A DNA stretch of 64,000 nt from Dehalococcoidia bacterium (GCA_041649635.1 JBAZMV010000002.1:1-64000), one strand, 5' to 3'; shown: positions 7,832 to 16,107, counted from the stretch's first letter. A program made the numbers and translations. The notes: generated from the letters alone by a model not told the origin.

Positions 7832-7866
7832 GATACAAAAGAAAACACCCTCGTACAGAGGGTGCT
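7832..7866 (-). terminator. Rho-independent terminator after rplT
   Basis: On the minus strand the stem CACCCTC (7864-7858) pairs with GAGGGTG (7852-7846) around a 5-base loop and is followed by TTTTCTTTTG. It ends the thrS-infC-rpmI-rplT operon. Confidence 0.85.
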
Positions 7867-7890
7867 CTTTGTCAGTAGATCGAATTTCTA

Positions 7891-8241
7891 TCAGCTCTTC
7901 TTAGCGGCCGCTACGACCTTGGCGAAGGCGTTGGGGTCGCGAACCGCCATATCCGCCAGCACCTTGCGGTTGATATCGATTCCAGCCTTGTTGAGGCCGT
8001 CGATGAACGTGCTGTATGACATTCCTTCTGCGCGCACCGCGGCGTTGATACGGGCGATCCAGAGGCGTCTGAAATCCCCTTTGCGCTGGCGTCGGTGCAT
8101 ATATGCGTAATGCAGGGAATGCAGCATGGCTTCATTCGCAACCTTATAATGTATATGCCTGGACGCGCGCTGGCCTTTTGTGATGTTCAATATTTTTTTG
8201 TGCCGTCTGTGTGCGGCGACGTTACCTGTAGCTCTTGGCAA
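7891..8241 (-). CDS. rplT: 50S ribosomal protein L20
   Basis: A 116-residue protein with the L20 signature: basic N-terminus with HRRHKKIL, then YAYMHRRQRKGDFRRLWI and RINAAVRAEGMSYSTFIDGL. L20 binds 23S rRNA early in large-subunit assembly, and in many bacteria it represses its own operon by binding the mRNA. It follows rpmI by 11 bases in the usual infC-rpmI-rplT order. A terminator lies about 25 bases downstream. Confidence 0.97.
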   Translation of the reverse strand: MPRATGNVAAHRRHKKILNITKGQRASRHIHYKVANEAMLHSLHYAYMHRRQRKGDFRRLWIARINAAVRAEGMSYSTFIDGLNKAGIDINRKVLADMAVRDPNAFAKVVAAAKKS

Positions 8242-8252
8242 TTGAATCCTCC

Positions 8253-8450
8253 TTAAGAATAGGGCAGAAGCTTCTTAATCTTCGATTTAAATACGGGATG
8301 CAGGGGCAGCTTGGCATCGTAGGCCTGCTTGGCCCGCCTCGATTTGTTTCTGCGCAGGTGGCTCTTGCCGCCCTTCATGCGCATTATCTTTCCCGAACCG
8401 GTTACGGTGAACCGTTTCTTAGCTGGCTTATGAGTCTTTAGTTTGGGCAT
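8253..8450 (-). CDS. rpmI: 50S ribosomal protein L35
   Basis: A 65-residue basic protein beginning MPKLKTHKPAKKRF and containing SHLRRNKSRRAK, the standard L35 sequence and length. Its ATG lies inside the 3' end of infC, a 23-base overlap, with AAGGAG six bases upstream as ribosome binding site. The overlap suggests translation coupled to infC. Confidence 0.96.
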   Translation of the reverse strand: MPKLKTHKPAKKRFTVTGSGKIMRMKGGKSHLRRNKSRRAKQAYDAKLPLHPVFKSKIKKLLPYS

Positions 8451-9012
8451 CCGTTGGCTCCTTGTCTATTTCCGCTGCCGTTTGTTCCTGTGACGGCTTC
8501 TTTACTTTTCCAGGGGAGAGGATCATGATCATGCGCCTGCCGTCCATAACGGCGGACCTTTCTATTACGATCTCTCCTTCCAGTTCTTTGGCCACCCTGT
8601 CGAGCAGTTCCTTGCCCAGCTCCGGGTGAGTTATCTCCCTTCCGCGGAAGATTATCGATACTTTTACCTTATCGCCCTCTCCGAGAAGTTTTCTGATCGT
8701 CCTTGTCTTGAACTCGATGTCGTGATCGCCTATCTTGGGCCTGAGCTGTACTTCCCGGATGTTGATAGATTTCTGCTTTTTTCTGGCCTCGCGTTCCTTT
8801 TTGGTCTGTTCGTATTTGAACTTTCCGTAATCGATGAGGCGGCATACCGGGGGGACCGCTTGAGGGGCTACCTCAACAATATCAAAACCTCGTTCGTTGG
8901 CTACCTCTCGTGCTTTGAAGAGGGGCATTGTTCCAAGCTGCTCGCCCGTCTCGCTTATCAGCCGCACCTCTTTACCGATGATCTGCTGATTGACCCTATA
9001 CTTCTTATCTAT
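8428..9012 (-). CDS. infC: translation initiation factor IF-3, probable AUA start
   Basis: IF-3 binds the 30S subunit and checks the start codon-initiator pairing. The conserved opening KYRVNQQIIGKEVRLI lies upstream of the first GTG (8967), so the gene must begin earlier. The only well-placed initiator is ATA at 9012-9010, 7 bases after AAAGGGGG, which gives 194 residues (family usual 170-200). The frame offers no ATG, GTG or TTG near that position. infC in other bacteria starts with a non-AUG codon (AUU in E. coli), which lets IF-3 repress its own synthesis. The N-domain ends near residue 85, a basic linker (KKEREARKKQKSINIREVQL) follows, and the C-domain has GDKVKVSIIFRGREITHPE. The 3' tail is extended and acidic and overlaps rpmI. 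Confidence 0.9.
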   Translation of the reverse strand: MDKKYRVNQQIIGKEVRLISETGEQLGTMPLFKAREVANERGFDIVEVAPQAVPPVCRLIDYGKFKYEQTKKEREARKKQKSINIREVQLRPKIGDHDIEFKTRTIRKLLGEGDKVKVSIIFRGREITHPELGKELLDRVAKELEGEIVIERSAVMDGRRMIMILSPGKVKKPSQEQTAAEIDKEPTDAQTKDS

Positions 9013-9077
9013 TGCCCGTCCCCCTTTAGATAATGTGTCATACAGAATCGAAATATACTATATTCCAGCCCTAAAAA

Positions 9078-10817
9078 TCAAGCCGTTTTACTGGAAACGG
9101 CGTCTTTTGCCATCTGGATGAAGTCCTCGATCGACTTCTTTCCCAGGTCTTCATTGTTCCTGAGCCTTACTGAAACCGAGGAGCTCTCAGCCTCCTTGTC
9201 GCCGACGACGAGCATGTAAGGTATCTTCTGGAGCTGCGCTTCACGTATCTTGGAGTTCATGCGCTCCGAACGCGCGTCGATCTGCACCCGGAAGCCCTCG
9301 CCCTTGAGTCGCGATTCCAGATTACCCGCATATTCAAGGTGCCTGTCTGCGATGGGAATTATCATTATCTGCACCGGCGCCAGCCAGACGGGGAAGGCCC
9401 CGCCGTAATTCTCCACCAGCACACCGAAGAAGCGCTCCAGGCTGCCCATGAGAGCGCGGTGCACCATGTACGGTCGCCGCTCCTTGCCGTCCTCGCCGAT
9501 GAAGGTCATGTCGAAGCGCTCCGGCAGGTTGAAGTCGAATTGAATCGTGGAGCACTGCCAGTAGCGGCCCAGCACATCCTTTATCTTGATATCGATCTTG
9601 GGCCCGTAAAATACCGCCTCGCCCTCCTTGCGCTCGTGCGGCAGGCTGCGGGCGTCCAGCGCCTTGATCAGCGAGCGCTCGGCCTGCTCCCACATGTCGT
9701 TGCTGCCGGCATATTTATCGAGCTTGTTGGGGTCGCGCACGCTCAATTCGACTTTGTAATTATCGAAGCCGAAGGCCTGCAATATGCTCAGGCAGAAATC
9801 GAGCACCCTCGTTATCTCGTCCTCTATCTGCTCAGGGGTGCAGACGATGTGCGCGTCGTCCTGGGTGAAGCCGCGCACCCGCAACAGGCCGTGCAGCGTC
9901 CCGCTGCGCTCGTAGCGGTACACCGTGCCCAACTCGGCCCAGCGCAGCGGCAGCTCGCGGTAGGAGCGCAGCCGCGTCTTGTAGATCATGATATGGAACG
10001 GGCAGTTCATGGGCTTTATGTAGTAGTCCTGCTCGTCGATCTGCATCGGCGAGTACATGCTGTCCTTGTAAAAGCCCAAGTGTCCCGATGTCTCCCACAG
10101 GTGCGCGCGCCCGATGTGCGGCGTGAAAACTATATCGTATCCGCTCTCCAGGTGACGCTTGCGCCAGTAGTCCTCAATAAGCACGCGGATGAGCCCGCCC
10201 TTTGGGTGCCAGTAGGCCAGCCCGGCCCCGGCCTCCTCGTGGAAGCTGACCAGGTCGAGTTGTTTTATCAGGCGGCGATGATCGCGGGTCTCGATCTCCT
10301 CCAGCCGCTTGAGGTGCTCGTCCAGCTCGGCTTTGGTCTCGAAGGCGGCGCCGTAGATGCGCTGCAGCATGGGCCGCTTCTCGTCGCCGCGCCAGTAGGC
10401 CCCGGCGATGCTCAGCAGCTTGAAGGCCTTGACCTCTCCGGACTTGCCGACATGCGGGCCGCGGCACAGGTCGGTGAATTTGCCCTGGCGGTAGACGCTC
10501 ACATGCTCGTCGGGTATTTCATCGATGAGCTCCAGCTTGTATGGTTGGCCGGCGAAGATGCGACGCGCCTCGTCCTTGCTCATTTCCTCACGGGTGAACG
10601 GCACGTTCTGAGCAACTATCTTCGACATGAGCTTTTCGATCTGGGGCAGGTCGTCGGGCGTCAGCGGGCGCGGCAGGTCGAAATCGTAGTAGAAGCCGTT
10701 CTCAATCGTGGGCCCGATGCCGAACTTGGCGTCGGGAAATAGCGATAGCACCGCCTCGGCCATTATGTGCGACGCCGAGTGTCTCACCTGTTCGATGTGT
10801 TCTTCCTGCCCGCTCAT
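9078..10817 (-). CDS. thrS: threonine-tRNA ligase lacking the TGS domain
   Basis: A class II synthetase of 579 residues. The HSASHIMAEAV motif opens the N2 editing domain that hydrolyses Ser-tRNA-Thr. The catalytic core follows (motif 2 around TVYRYERSGTLHGLLRVRGF, zinc ligands in MNCPFH and later His residues, motif 3 VHRALMGSLERF) and then the anticodon-binding domain (about 480-579). Bacterial ThrRS is normally about 640 residues and starts with a 60-residue TGS domain, which is absent here; the protein begins only about 12 residues before the editing motif. It heads the infC-rpmI-rplT operon. No T-box sequence is visible upstream. Confidence 0.95.
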   Translation of the reverse strand: MSGQEEHIEQVRHSASHIMAEAVLSLFPDAKFGIGPTIENGFYYDFDLPRPLTPDDLPQIEKLMSKIVAQNVPFTREEMSKDEARRIFAGQPYKLELIDEIPDEHVSVYRQGKFTDLCRGPHVGKSGEVKAFKLLSIAGAYWRGDEKRPMLQRIYGAAFETKAELDEHLKRLEEIETRDHRRLIKQLDLVSFHEEAGAGLAYWHPKGGLIRVLIEDYWRKRHLESGYDIVFTPHIGRAHLWETSGHLGFYKDSMYSPMQIDEQDYYIKPMNCPFHIMIYKTRLRSYRELPLRWAELGTVYRYERSGTLHGLLRVRGFTQDDAHIVCTPEQIEDEITRVLDFCLSILQAFGFDNYKVELSVRDPNKLDKYAGSNDMWEQAERSLIKALDARSLPHERKEGEAVFYGPKIDIKIKDVLGRYWQCSTIQFDFNLPERFDMTFIGEDGKERRPYMVHRALMGSLERFFGVLVENYGGAFPVWLAPVQIMIIPIADRHLEYAGNLESRLKGEGFRVQIDARSERMNSKIREAQLQKIPYMLVVGDKEAESSSVSVRLRNNEDLGKKSIEDFIQMAKDAVSSKTA

Positions 10818-10848
10818 TGTCTACTATTTCGCTCTCTATCTAATGAAT

Positions 10849-10878
10849 AGCCTCCCGCCCTGAAGGGAACGAGAGGCT
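10849..10878 (-). other. hairpin between tRNA-Val and thrS
   Basis: Inverted repeat with arms AGCCTC and GAGGCT extended by inner G-C pairs. It has no clear T-run, so it may be a processing or weak termination signal after tRNA-Val, or a thrS leader structure. The T-box motif is missing. Confidence 0.4.
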
Positions 10879-10899
10879 CGCTCGAAGGGACGAATTGAA

Positions 10900-10976
10900 T
10901 GGTGGGCGGTATTGGAGTCGAACCAACGACCTCTGCGATGTCAACGCAGCACTCTTACCAACTGAGCTAACCGCCC
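10900..10976 (-). tRNA. tRNA-Val (GAC)
   Basis: A cloverleaf of 77 bases with acceptor stem GGGCGGT/ACCGCCC, D-arm TAGCTCAGTTGGTAAGAGT, anticodon stem CTGCG/CGCAG around loop TTGACAT (anticodon GAC), T-loop GGTTCGACTCC and an encoded CCA end. It lies upstream of thrS on the same strand. Confidence 0.96.
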
Positions 10977-11038
10977 ACTGCATTGCTTTACATATGGAAG
11001 TGTACAGAAATCGCTATGTGAAGTCAAGATTGACGTTT

Positions 11039-11160
11039 GTAGGGGCGAGGTCGCCTCGCCCTTCTTGCGGGCAATCACAAGGATTGCCCCTACGGGAACG
11101 GTCGAATAGGTGTGCCCCCCGGATTATTCATCTTCCCCCAAGATTGGGGATCTGAGGGTT
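11039..11160. repeat. GTAGGGGC-type element and C-tract hairpin
   Basis: 11039-11093 is bounded by GTAGGGGC and GCCCCTAC with internal inverted repeats (GCGAGGTCGCCTCGC). It is followed by a C/G-tract hairpin at about 11117-11158 like those at 6066 and 37634. It lies between the two tRNA genes; no gene seen. Confidence 0.75.
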
Positions 11161-11226
11161 GATTCCTCTATCCTCTAATTCTTTCAGATTGAACTCGCTG
11201 CGGTTTTATGCTAAACTCTTGCGCGT

Positions 11227-11302
11227 GGGGCTGTAGCTCAATAGGGAGAGCGTTTGACTGGCAGTCAAAAGGTCGGGGGTTCGAAGCCCCCCAGCTCCAC
11301 CA
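11227..11302 (+). tRNA. tRNA-Ala (GGC)
   Basis: A cloverleaf of 76 bases with acceptor GGGGCTG/CAGCTCC, which contains the G3-U70 wobble pair, the identity element of alanine tRNAs. The anticodon stem TTTGA/TCAAA encloses loop CTGGCAG (anticodon GGC), followed by T-arm GGGGGTTCGAAGCCCCC and an encoded CCA. Confidence 0.97.
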
Positions 11303-11319
11303 ATCAGTGTCAGATTCAG

Positions 11320-11357
11320 AAATCCCTGCCGTCGAGACTTGAAGATGGAGGGATTTT
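11320..11357 (+). terminator. terminator after tRNA-Ala
   Basis: Arms AAATCCCT (11320-11327) and AGGGATTT (11349-11356) enclose a 21-base loop and are followed by T/A-rich sequence. It probably ends the tRNA-Ala transcript. Confidence 0.65.
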
Positions 11358-11416
11358 ATGTTTATATAGACTATCCTGTCGGGCTTAATCGTATCGATTT
11401 CGAAAGGTAGATAGCT

Positions 11417-12187
11417 ATGTACGGGGAACGCAAATCTCTAAAGCCGTTGAAGTGGTATAAAGCGCTGGCGACGGTCAAGGGTCGTGAGTCATCGGGCGCC
11501 TTTTTAATCGAAGGAGACAGGGCTGTAAGGCAGATTATCGCAGGCCATCCGGATTCGGTCGTAGAGATATTAACAATGGGTGAGCTTGCGCCCGTATACA
11601 GCGATTATCCGGGCCGGCTTCTCACGGAGAGCCAGTTCAAATCGATATGCCTGACCAAGACGCCCCAGGGTCCTCTGGCAGTTATCAGGATGCCGGACGA
11701 CGTGGAGTCGTGCGATATTCCTATCGATGCGGGGGACAGGATTTTACTTCTTGAAGATATACAGGACCCGGGGAACGTCGGGTCTCTGATACGGAGCGCG
11801 GCGGCCTTCGGGTACTCCGGCGTGGTCATGTCCGATAAATGCGCCGATCCCTTCTCGCCGAAATGTGTCCAGTCGACTGCGGGCGCGGTGCTGTCTCTGT
11901 GGATAAGACGTACGGCTTCGTACCTGAGTATCATCGTAAATCTAAAATCGCGCGGTTACAGCCTGATCGCGACGGTATTGACAGGCGAGGATACCCTTTC
12001 CGTTATTCCCGGATCAGGCAGGATAGTTTTGGCTTTAGGGAACGAGGCTGACGGGCTTTCCATGCCGGTCATCGAGTTGTCGAATTATCGCTGCAAAGTT
12101 CCTATTCATGACGAACATATCGAATCGCTGAACGTGGCGGCCTGCGGGGCCATATGCATGTATGTCACTTCCGCAAAACCCCGGTAA
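11417..12187 (+). CDS. SpoU/TrmH-family RNA 2'-O-methyltransferase
   Basis: A 256-residue SPOUT enzyme that methylates a ribose in tRNA or rRNA using S-adenosylmethionine. An N-terminal L30e-like substrate-binding domain (about 1-95, GAFLIEGDRAVRQII) precedes the knotted domain. All three SpoU motifs are visible: LLEDIQDPGNVGSLIRSAAA with the catalytic Asn and Arg, IVLALGNEADGLS, and VPIHDEHIESLNVAACGAIC. AAAGG about 8 bases before ATG supports the start. The target nucleotide cannot be told from sequence; similarity is nearest to the RlmB/TsnR-like branch. Confidence 0.92.
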   Translation: MYGERKSLKPLKWYKALATVKGRESSGAFLIEGDRAVRQIIAGHPDSVVEILTMGELAPVYSDYPGRLLTESQFKSICLTKTPQGPLAVIRMPDDVESCDIPIDAGDRILLLEDIQDPGNVGSLIRSAAAFGYSGVVMSDKCADPFSPKCVQSTAGAVLSLWIRRTASYLSIIVNLKSRGYSLIATVLTGEDTLSVIPGSGRIVLALGNEADGLSMPVIELSNYRCKVPIHDEHIESLNVAACGAICMYVTSAKPR

Positions 12188-12193
12188 AAGCCC

Positions 12194-12223
12194 TTCACAA
12201 ACTCGGTTTCCTTTTGTTATACT
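12194..12223 (+). promoter_or_regulatory. promoter of the TPR gene
   Basis: TTCACA (12194-12199), an 18-base spacer and TATACT (12218-12223) lie 30 bases before the ATG of the TPR protein. Confidence 0.55.
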
Positions 12224-12252
12224 TACCTAATTTTGCCCTAACATGAGGTTGT

Positions 12253-14265
12253 ATGTCGTCTGATTTACTGCAGCTCGGCGGCGAGTATTTCGCGCGCGGG
12301 ATGTTCGCCGATGCGATATCGGAATACAGTAAGGTAATCGATAAATATCCTCAGATGGTGGAAGCTTATCTGGGAAGGGCAGCGGCTTACCAAATCCAGG
12401 GTGAGGTCGACAGGGCGTTGGAGGACTATAGCAAGGCTGTCCGGCTGAACCCGGCTGAAGCCAGGGCGTATCGCGGCAGGGGTGATGCCTACATGGGGTT
12501 GGGCACCGCTGTCTGTGCCGTCTCCGATTATACCGAGGCCATAAAGCTGTGTCCTCGTGTTGCGGAGCTATACGCCAGCCGCGCGGCGGCCTATATGGAG
12601 CTCGGCATGCACCAGCACGCGGTCAATGACTACGAAAAGGCTATCGACATGAGTCCGGACGACGCGTGTCTGTATGACCGGCGCGGGATGATGTATCACA
12701 ACCTTCATGAGTACGAACGCGCCATAGATGATTACAATAAAGCTATCGAATTGAACCCGGAATTCGCCGCGGCGTTTAATCACCGAGGGCTTGTTTACCA
12801 GAGCAGGGGCGAGCTGGCCAGGGCTATCGATGACTACGATCGTGCCATAAGCATCGATCCTTGCAGCGCAGGAGCGTATCAGGACCGGAGCATAGCCTAT
12901 TACAACCTGGGTGAATACAGGAGGGCGCTCGAGGACTGCAACGCGGCGATAAGCCTCGATATTCGAGATCCAAAGGGATATATCAATCGCTGTCTGGTGA
13001 ATTACAGCATCGGAGATTATAAACAGTCCCTGATGGATTGCGACGAGGTGATAGTTTTAGATGCCAGCGATTCTTGGGCTTATCATAACCGTGGCATGGT
13101 GCGGTACAGCCTGGGCGAATTCGAACTCGCGATCGAGGATTACGATAGGGCCATTCAGCTGAACCCGTCATGCACGCTGAGCTATAACAACCGCGGTATC
13201 GCGTATCATGATCTGGGAGATCTGGAGAAGGCTATCGCGGACTACGGCGAGGCCTTGCGTCTGGATCAGAACGATGCTCAGGCGTATTACAATCGCGGTC
13301 TTGCCTACAATGATATCGGCAAGCCGCTCCAGGCTATCGAGGATTACAACAGGGTTTTGAAATTACAGCCTGATGACGCGCAGGCTTTGTATCATCGCGC
13401 GCTGGCCTGTATCGATGTGGACAGGTTCAGGCAGGCCATCGATGATTGCGATGCGGCGCTTCTCATCGAACCGTGTGGCAGTGAGATATACTACGTTCGC
13501 AGCCTTGCCTATGCCAATCTGAAAGAGTTCCAGAAGGCGATAGAGGGTTGTAATGAAGCGATTGAACTGGACCCGTATAACGCCTGCGTTTATCAGTGCC
13601 GCGGGATGATACATCATGAACTCGGTGATTATGGACGCGCCATCGAAGACTATAACAAGGCTGCCAGCATCGATAATCATGACGCGCGTACGTATCAGAG
13701 CCGCGGCGCCGCATACTATAAGCTTGGTGACTTAGAGAAAGCCATAGCTGATTATGACCATGCCATCAAACTTGATCCCAACGATTCGATAAGCTACTAC
13801 GACCGCGGCCTTGCTTTTGCCAGCATTGGCGACTATCAAGAGACGATACGCAGCCTGGGTGATGCCGTCCGAATCGATCCTGATGATGCAACCGCTTATT
13901 ATAACCGCGGCCTCATTTATCATAAGTTAGGTGAGATGGACAGGGCGGTGGAGGACTACAGCAGGGCAGTTAGGTACGATTCCGGCCACGCTTTAGCCTA
14001 CTATAACCGCGGCCTTATTTATCATAAGAAGGGATGTTACCAGCAGGCCGTGGATGATTATAGCTGCGCTATCCGTATAGAGGAACACAATATCCAAGCC
14101 TATCACAATAGAAGCATTGCCTACAATGATATGGGTGAATTCGAGCGGGCCGTCAGGGACAGTGAAGAGGTGGCGCGGCTTGAATCGAGCGGTAAGCTAC
14201 TCCGGCAGGACGACGGCCTGGACGGGTATCAGACGAAGCGCAGTGGCGGCGCTCCGCGTTACTAG
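12253..14265 (+). CDS. protein built of 19 tandem TPR repeats
   Basis: A 670-residue protein made almost entirely of 34-residue tetratricopeptide repeats. I count 19 consecutive units from residue about 4 to 650, of the form AYYNRGLAYHDLGDLEKAIADY followed by an acidic loop with LDPNDA. No signal peptide, membrane segment or catalytic domain is visible, so it is probably a cytoplasmic protein-interaction solenoid. The units diverge at DNA level, so it is an old expansion rather than a recent one. Several units have unusual Cys residues (DDCDAALLIEPCGS, EGCNEAIELD). The partner is unknown. The next gene starts about 110 bases downstream. Confidence 0.9.
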   Translation: MSSDLLQLGGEYFARGMFADAISEYSKVIDKYPQMVEAYLGRAAAYQIQGEVDRALEDYSKAVRLNPAEARAYRGRGDAYMGLGTAVCAVSDYTEAIKLCPRVAELYASRAAAYMELGMHQHAVNDYEKAIDMSPDDACLYDRRGMMYHNLHEYERAIDDYNKAIELNPEFAAAFNHRGLVYQSRGELARAIDDYDRAISIDPCSAGAYQDRSIAYYNLGEYRRALEDCNAAISLDIRDPKGYINRCLVNYSIGDYKQSLMDCDEVIVLDASDSWAYHNRGMVRYSLGEFELAIEDYDRAIQLNPSCTLSYNNRGIAYHDLGDLEKAIADYGEALRLDQNDAQAYYNRGLAYNDIGKPLQAIEDYNRVLKLQPDDAQALYHRALACIDVDRFRQAIDDCDAALLIEPCGSEIYYVRSLAYANLKEFQKAIEGCNEAIELDPYNACVYQCRGMIHHELGDYGRAIEDYNKAASIDNHDARTYQSRGAAYYKLGDLEKAIADYDHAIKLDPNDSISYYDRGLAFASIGDYQETIRSLGDAVRIDPDDATAYYNRGLIYHKLGEMDRAVEDYSRAVRYDSGHALAYYNRGLIYHKKGCYQQAVDDYSCAIRIEEHNIQAYHNRSIAYNDMGEFERAVRDSEEVARLESSGKLLRQDDGLDGYQTKRSGGAPRY

Positions 14266-14377
14266 TCGGGCTATTCGCGGAACTGCCAGCCTCGACGGTT
14301 GTTATCTGTTGGCAACAGGTGTATACTATCCCAACTCCAACTATAAGTTCGATGCAGTATCACAGCGGAGGTTGGAT

Positions 14378-14935
14378 ATGCTGTCGGATAACGATCCCTG
14401 GCAATTCAGTAAATATAAAAAACCTTTCGTTATCAGGAACGGTTCCACTGTTTTTCTGCGTCCCATACAGAGAAGCGATGTAGATCGGTTGCTGGGTCTG
14501 GCCCGCCGCTTCAGCCGCGAGACCATGTATCTCAGGTTTCACCACGTGGTTACAAAGATGTCTCGCGAGGAGGCGATAAGATTCTGTACTATCGATTATG
14601 ATCATACGTTTGCGCTAGTGGTTACGGTCGGCGAGGGTGACATTGAGAAGCTTCTTGCAGTCGCCCGTTATTATCGTCTGCCCCGTGAAGATGCGGCCGA
14701 GTTTGCCATTGTGGTCGCCGACAAGTATCAGAAACAGGGTATCGGCACTCATTTGATGAAAGAGCTGACCGCCGCGGCCAAGATTGGCGGCATACGCTTC
14801 CTTCGGGGCGAGGTGCTGGTTGAGAACAAGGATATGATGCACATAATCAAGTCCTGCGGTTTCCAGGTGTCTGAGGAATTGGAGGAAGATGTGTATCAGG
14901 TTACGCTTGATCTCCATACATATAGGTATAAATAG
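14378..14935 (+). CDS. GNAT-family N-acetyltransferase
   Basis: A 185-residue protein with a GNAT fold. VFLRPIQRSDVDRLLGL is strand 1 and helix 1, EFAIVVADKYQKQGIGTHLMKEL is the acetyl-CoA pyrophosphate-binding motif A (Q-x-x-G-I-G), and LRGEVLVENKDMMHIIKSCGF is motif B. The segment RRFSRETMYLRFHH resembles the GNAT domain fused to acyl-CoA synthetase-like proteins in Pat-type lysine acetyltransferases, but here it stands alone. I chose ATG 14378 because GGAGG lies 7 bases upstream; the frame is open further back to 14117, overlapping the TPR gene. The acceptor is unknown. Confidence 0.85.
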   Translation: MLSDNDPWQFSKYKKPFVIRNGSTVFLRPIQRSDVDRLLGLARRFSRETMYLRFHHVVTKMSREEAIRFCTIDYDHTFALVVTVGEGDIEKLLAVARYYRLPREDAAEFAIVVADKYQKQGIGTHLMKELTAAAKIGGIRFLRGEVLVENKDMMHIIKSCGFQVSEELEEDVYQVTLDLHTYRYK

Positions 14936-14999
14936 CGATTCATATGTTAAAATGTAGTGGGACGGGGTGGTATTTCTGGCGAGGGTTTAAGGAGGCGTT

Positions 15000-15425
15000 T
15001 TGGCTAGAGTAGAGATAAAACTGCCGGAGAGAACGGACTACTCCTTCGATGTCGAGGTGCGCATGTCCGATGTCAATGCCGGGGCCCATCTCGGCAATCA
15101 TAACCTGGTGTCGATGCTTAACGAGGCGCACCTGAAATTCATGAAGCACATCGGTTTTCCCGATCTTCTGGTTGAAGGGAAGGCATTCATCAACACAGAC
15201 CTTGCCATCGTTTACAAATCGGAGAGTTTCTACGGCGATATCCTGCAGGTCGATGTGACCGCGGCTGATCTGGGCAAGTACGGCTGCGATATCGTTTGCC
15301 GCGTAACTAACAAGACTCAGAAACGGCTGGCGGCTATCGCAAAGCTGGGCATGGCGTTCTTCGATTATCAGGAACGCAAGATAGCCGAGGTGCCGGAATC
15401 GTTCAAGAAAGCGATTTTGAGCTAG
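15000..15425 (+). CDS. hotdog-fold thioesterase
   Basis: A 141-residue single-domain protein of the 4-hydroxybenzoyl-CoA thioesterase-like hotdog family. DVEVRMSDVNAGAHLGNHNLVSML matches the family active-site segment, in which an Asp/Asn-rich loop precedes the hot helix. FLxD.AIVYKSESFYGD and the later IVCRVTNK strand also fit. The likely role is hydrolysis of an acyl-CoA thioester. The start is TTG, decided by the strong AAGGAGG six bases upstream. It is followed by the lipocalin-like gene after 9 bases, so the two probably form an operon. Confidence 0.82.
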   Translation: MARVEIKLPERTDYSFDVEVRMSDVNAGAHLGNHNLVSMLNEAHLKFMKHIGFPDLLVEGKAFINTDLAIVYKSESFYGDILQVDVTAADLGKYGCDIVCRVTNKTQKRLAAIAKLGMAFFDYQERKIAEVPESFKKAILS

Positions 15426-15434
15426 GAGAAGGAA

Positions 15435-15866
15435 GTGACGTTGGTGAAAGAATTCGTTGGTACCTGGAAACTTAAGTCGTACGAGGTCAGGTGGGCCAGC
15501 GGCAAGGTGAGCTATCCCTTCGGTGAGAGTCCGGAGGGCCGATTAACTTATACTGAAGAAGGCTTTGTTGCGGTTAACATAATGGCGACAAGCCGCCGCA
15601 ATTTCGAGGCGCGTGAGCTGAAGCTGGGAACGGCTGAGGAAAAAGTCGCCGCCGCAGAGACATACATATCGTACAGCGGCAGGTATGGACTGGATGGAGA
15701 CAAAATTCGACATCACGTAGACGTATGTCTATTTCCGAACTGGGTCGGCAAAGATCAGGTGCGCATCTACGATTTGCAGGGCGATACGCTGGCTCTTAAG
15801 ACCATACCTGATCCAAGGGATGAGCAGGGGAGGCAGGGGTATCTGATCTGGGAGAGGATCAAATAA
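15435..15866 (+). CDS. lipocalin-like domain protein
   Basis: A 143-residue protein with the start FVGTWKLKSYEVR and glycine/strand pattern of the bacterial lipocalin-like (Lipocalin_5) family, ending in QGYLIWERI. These are small beta-barrel proteins thought to bind hydrophobic ligands; some are found beside polyketide or lipid enzymes. No signal peptide is seen. The GTG start at 15435 has AGGAGAAGG nearby; GTG 15444 is an alternative. It probably shares a transcript with the thioesterase. Confidence 0.75.
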   Translation: MTLVKEFVGTWKLKSYEVRWASGKVSYPFGESPEGRLTYTEEGFVAVNIMATSRRNFEARELKLGTAEEKVAAAETYISYSGRYGLDGDKIRHHVDVCLFPNWVGKDQVRIYDLQGDTLALKTIPDPRDEQGRQGYLIWERIK

Positions 15867-15868
15867 AA

Positions 15869-15895
15869 AGTGGCGGCAAAGATGTACCGCCACTC
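15869..15895 (-). terminator. terminator for the zinc-ribbon gene
   Basis: Stem AGTGGCGG (15869-15876) and CCGCCACT (15887-15894); on the minus strand it is followed by TTTTTATTTG. It may also slow transcription arriving from the plus strand. Confidence 0.8.
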
Positions 15896-15915
15896 TACGT
15901 CGATAATTAAAGAAC

Positions 15916-16107
15916 CTAGGCTATCTCAGGCGATTGTGCCTTTGGCTGTGCCTTGAACTTAAACTTGGCTTGAGGAGCGGGCTTGGCGGTCTCGTCGGCA
16001 CTATGGTAGAAGGTGCTGCATTGCGGGCATATCAGTTTTCCGTCTCTTTTCAGGGCATATGCCTCGAAGGTTTTGAATCCACATATCTTACAAAGAAGTA
16101 CTGACAT
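15916..16107 (-). CDS. small zinc-ribbon protein
   Basis: A 63-residue protein with two CxxC knuckles (CKIC and CPQC, 22 residues apart), forming a rubredoxin/zinc-ribbon-like module, and a low-complexity tail rich in Ala, Pro, Lys and Gln. The ATG start at 16107 follows GGAGGTG directly, which decides it over the in-frame TTG four codons upstream. Function is unknown; it has its own terminator and lies downstream of the diaphorase operon. Confidence 0.75.
   Translation of the reverse strand: MSVLLCKICGFKTFEAYALKRDGKLICPQCSTFYHSADETAKPAPQAKFKFKAQPKAQSPEIA

Noticed and set aside
9339..10742. Long plus-strand open frame (467 codons) opposite thrS
   Set aside because: It is the mirror of a high-GC coding frame. 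The translation is low in protein-like pattern, and thrS has complete motifs on the other strand.
10818..10899. T-box leader upstream of thrS
   Set aside because: No T-box consensus and no specifier loop; only an ordinary hairpin is present, next to a tRNA gene.
12253..14265. Recent tandem repeat expansion in the TPR gene
   Set aside because: The 34-residue units are divergent at base level, so the repetition is ordinary TPR architecture.
14117..14377. Upstream extension of the GNAT protein
   Set aside because: The extra 87 codons overlap the TPR gene in another frame and have no domain pattern; GGAGG supports ATG 14378.
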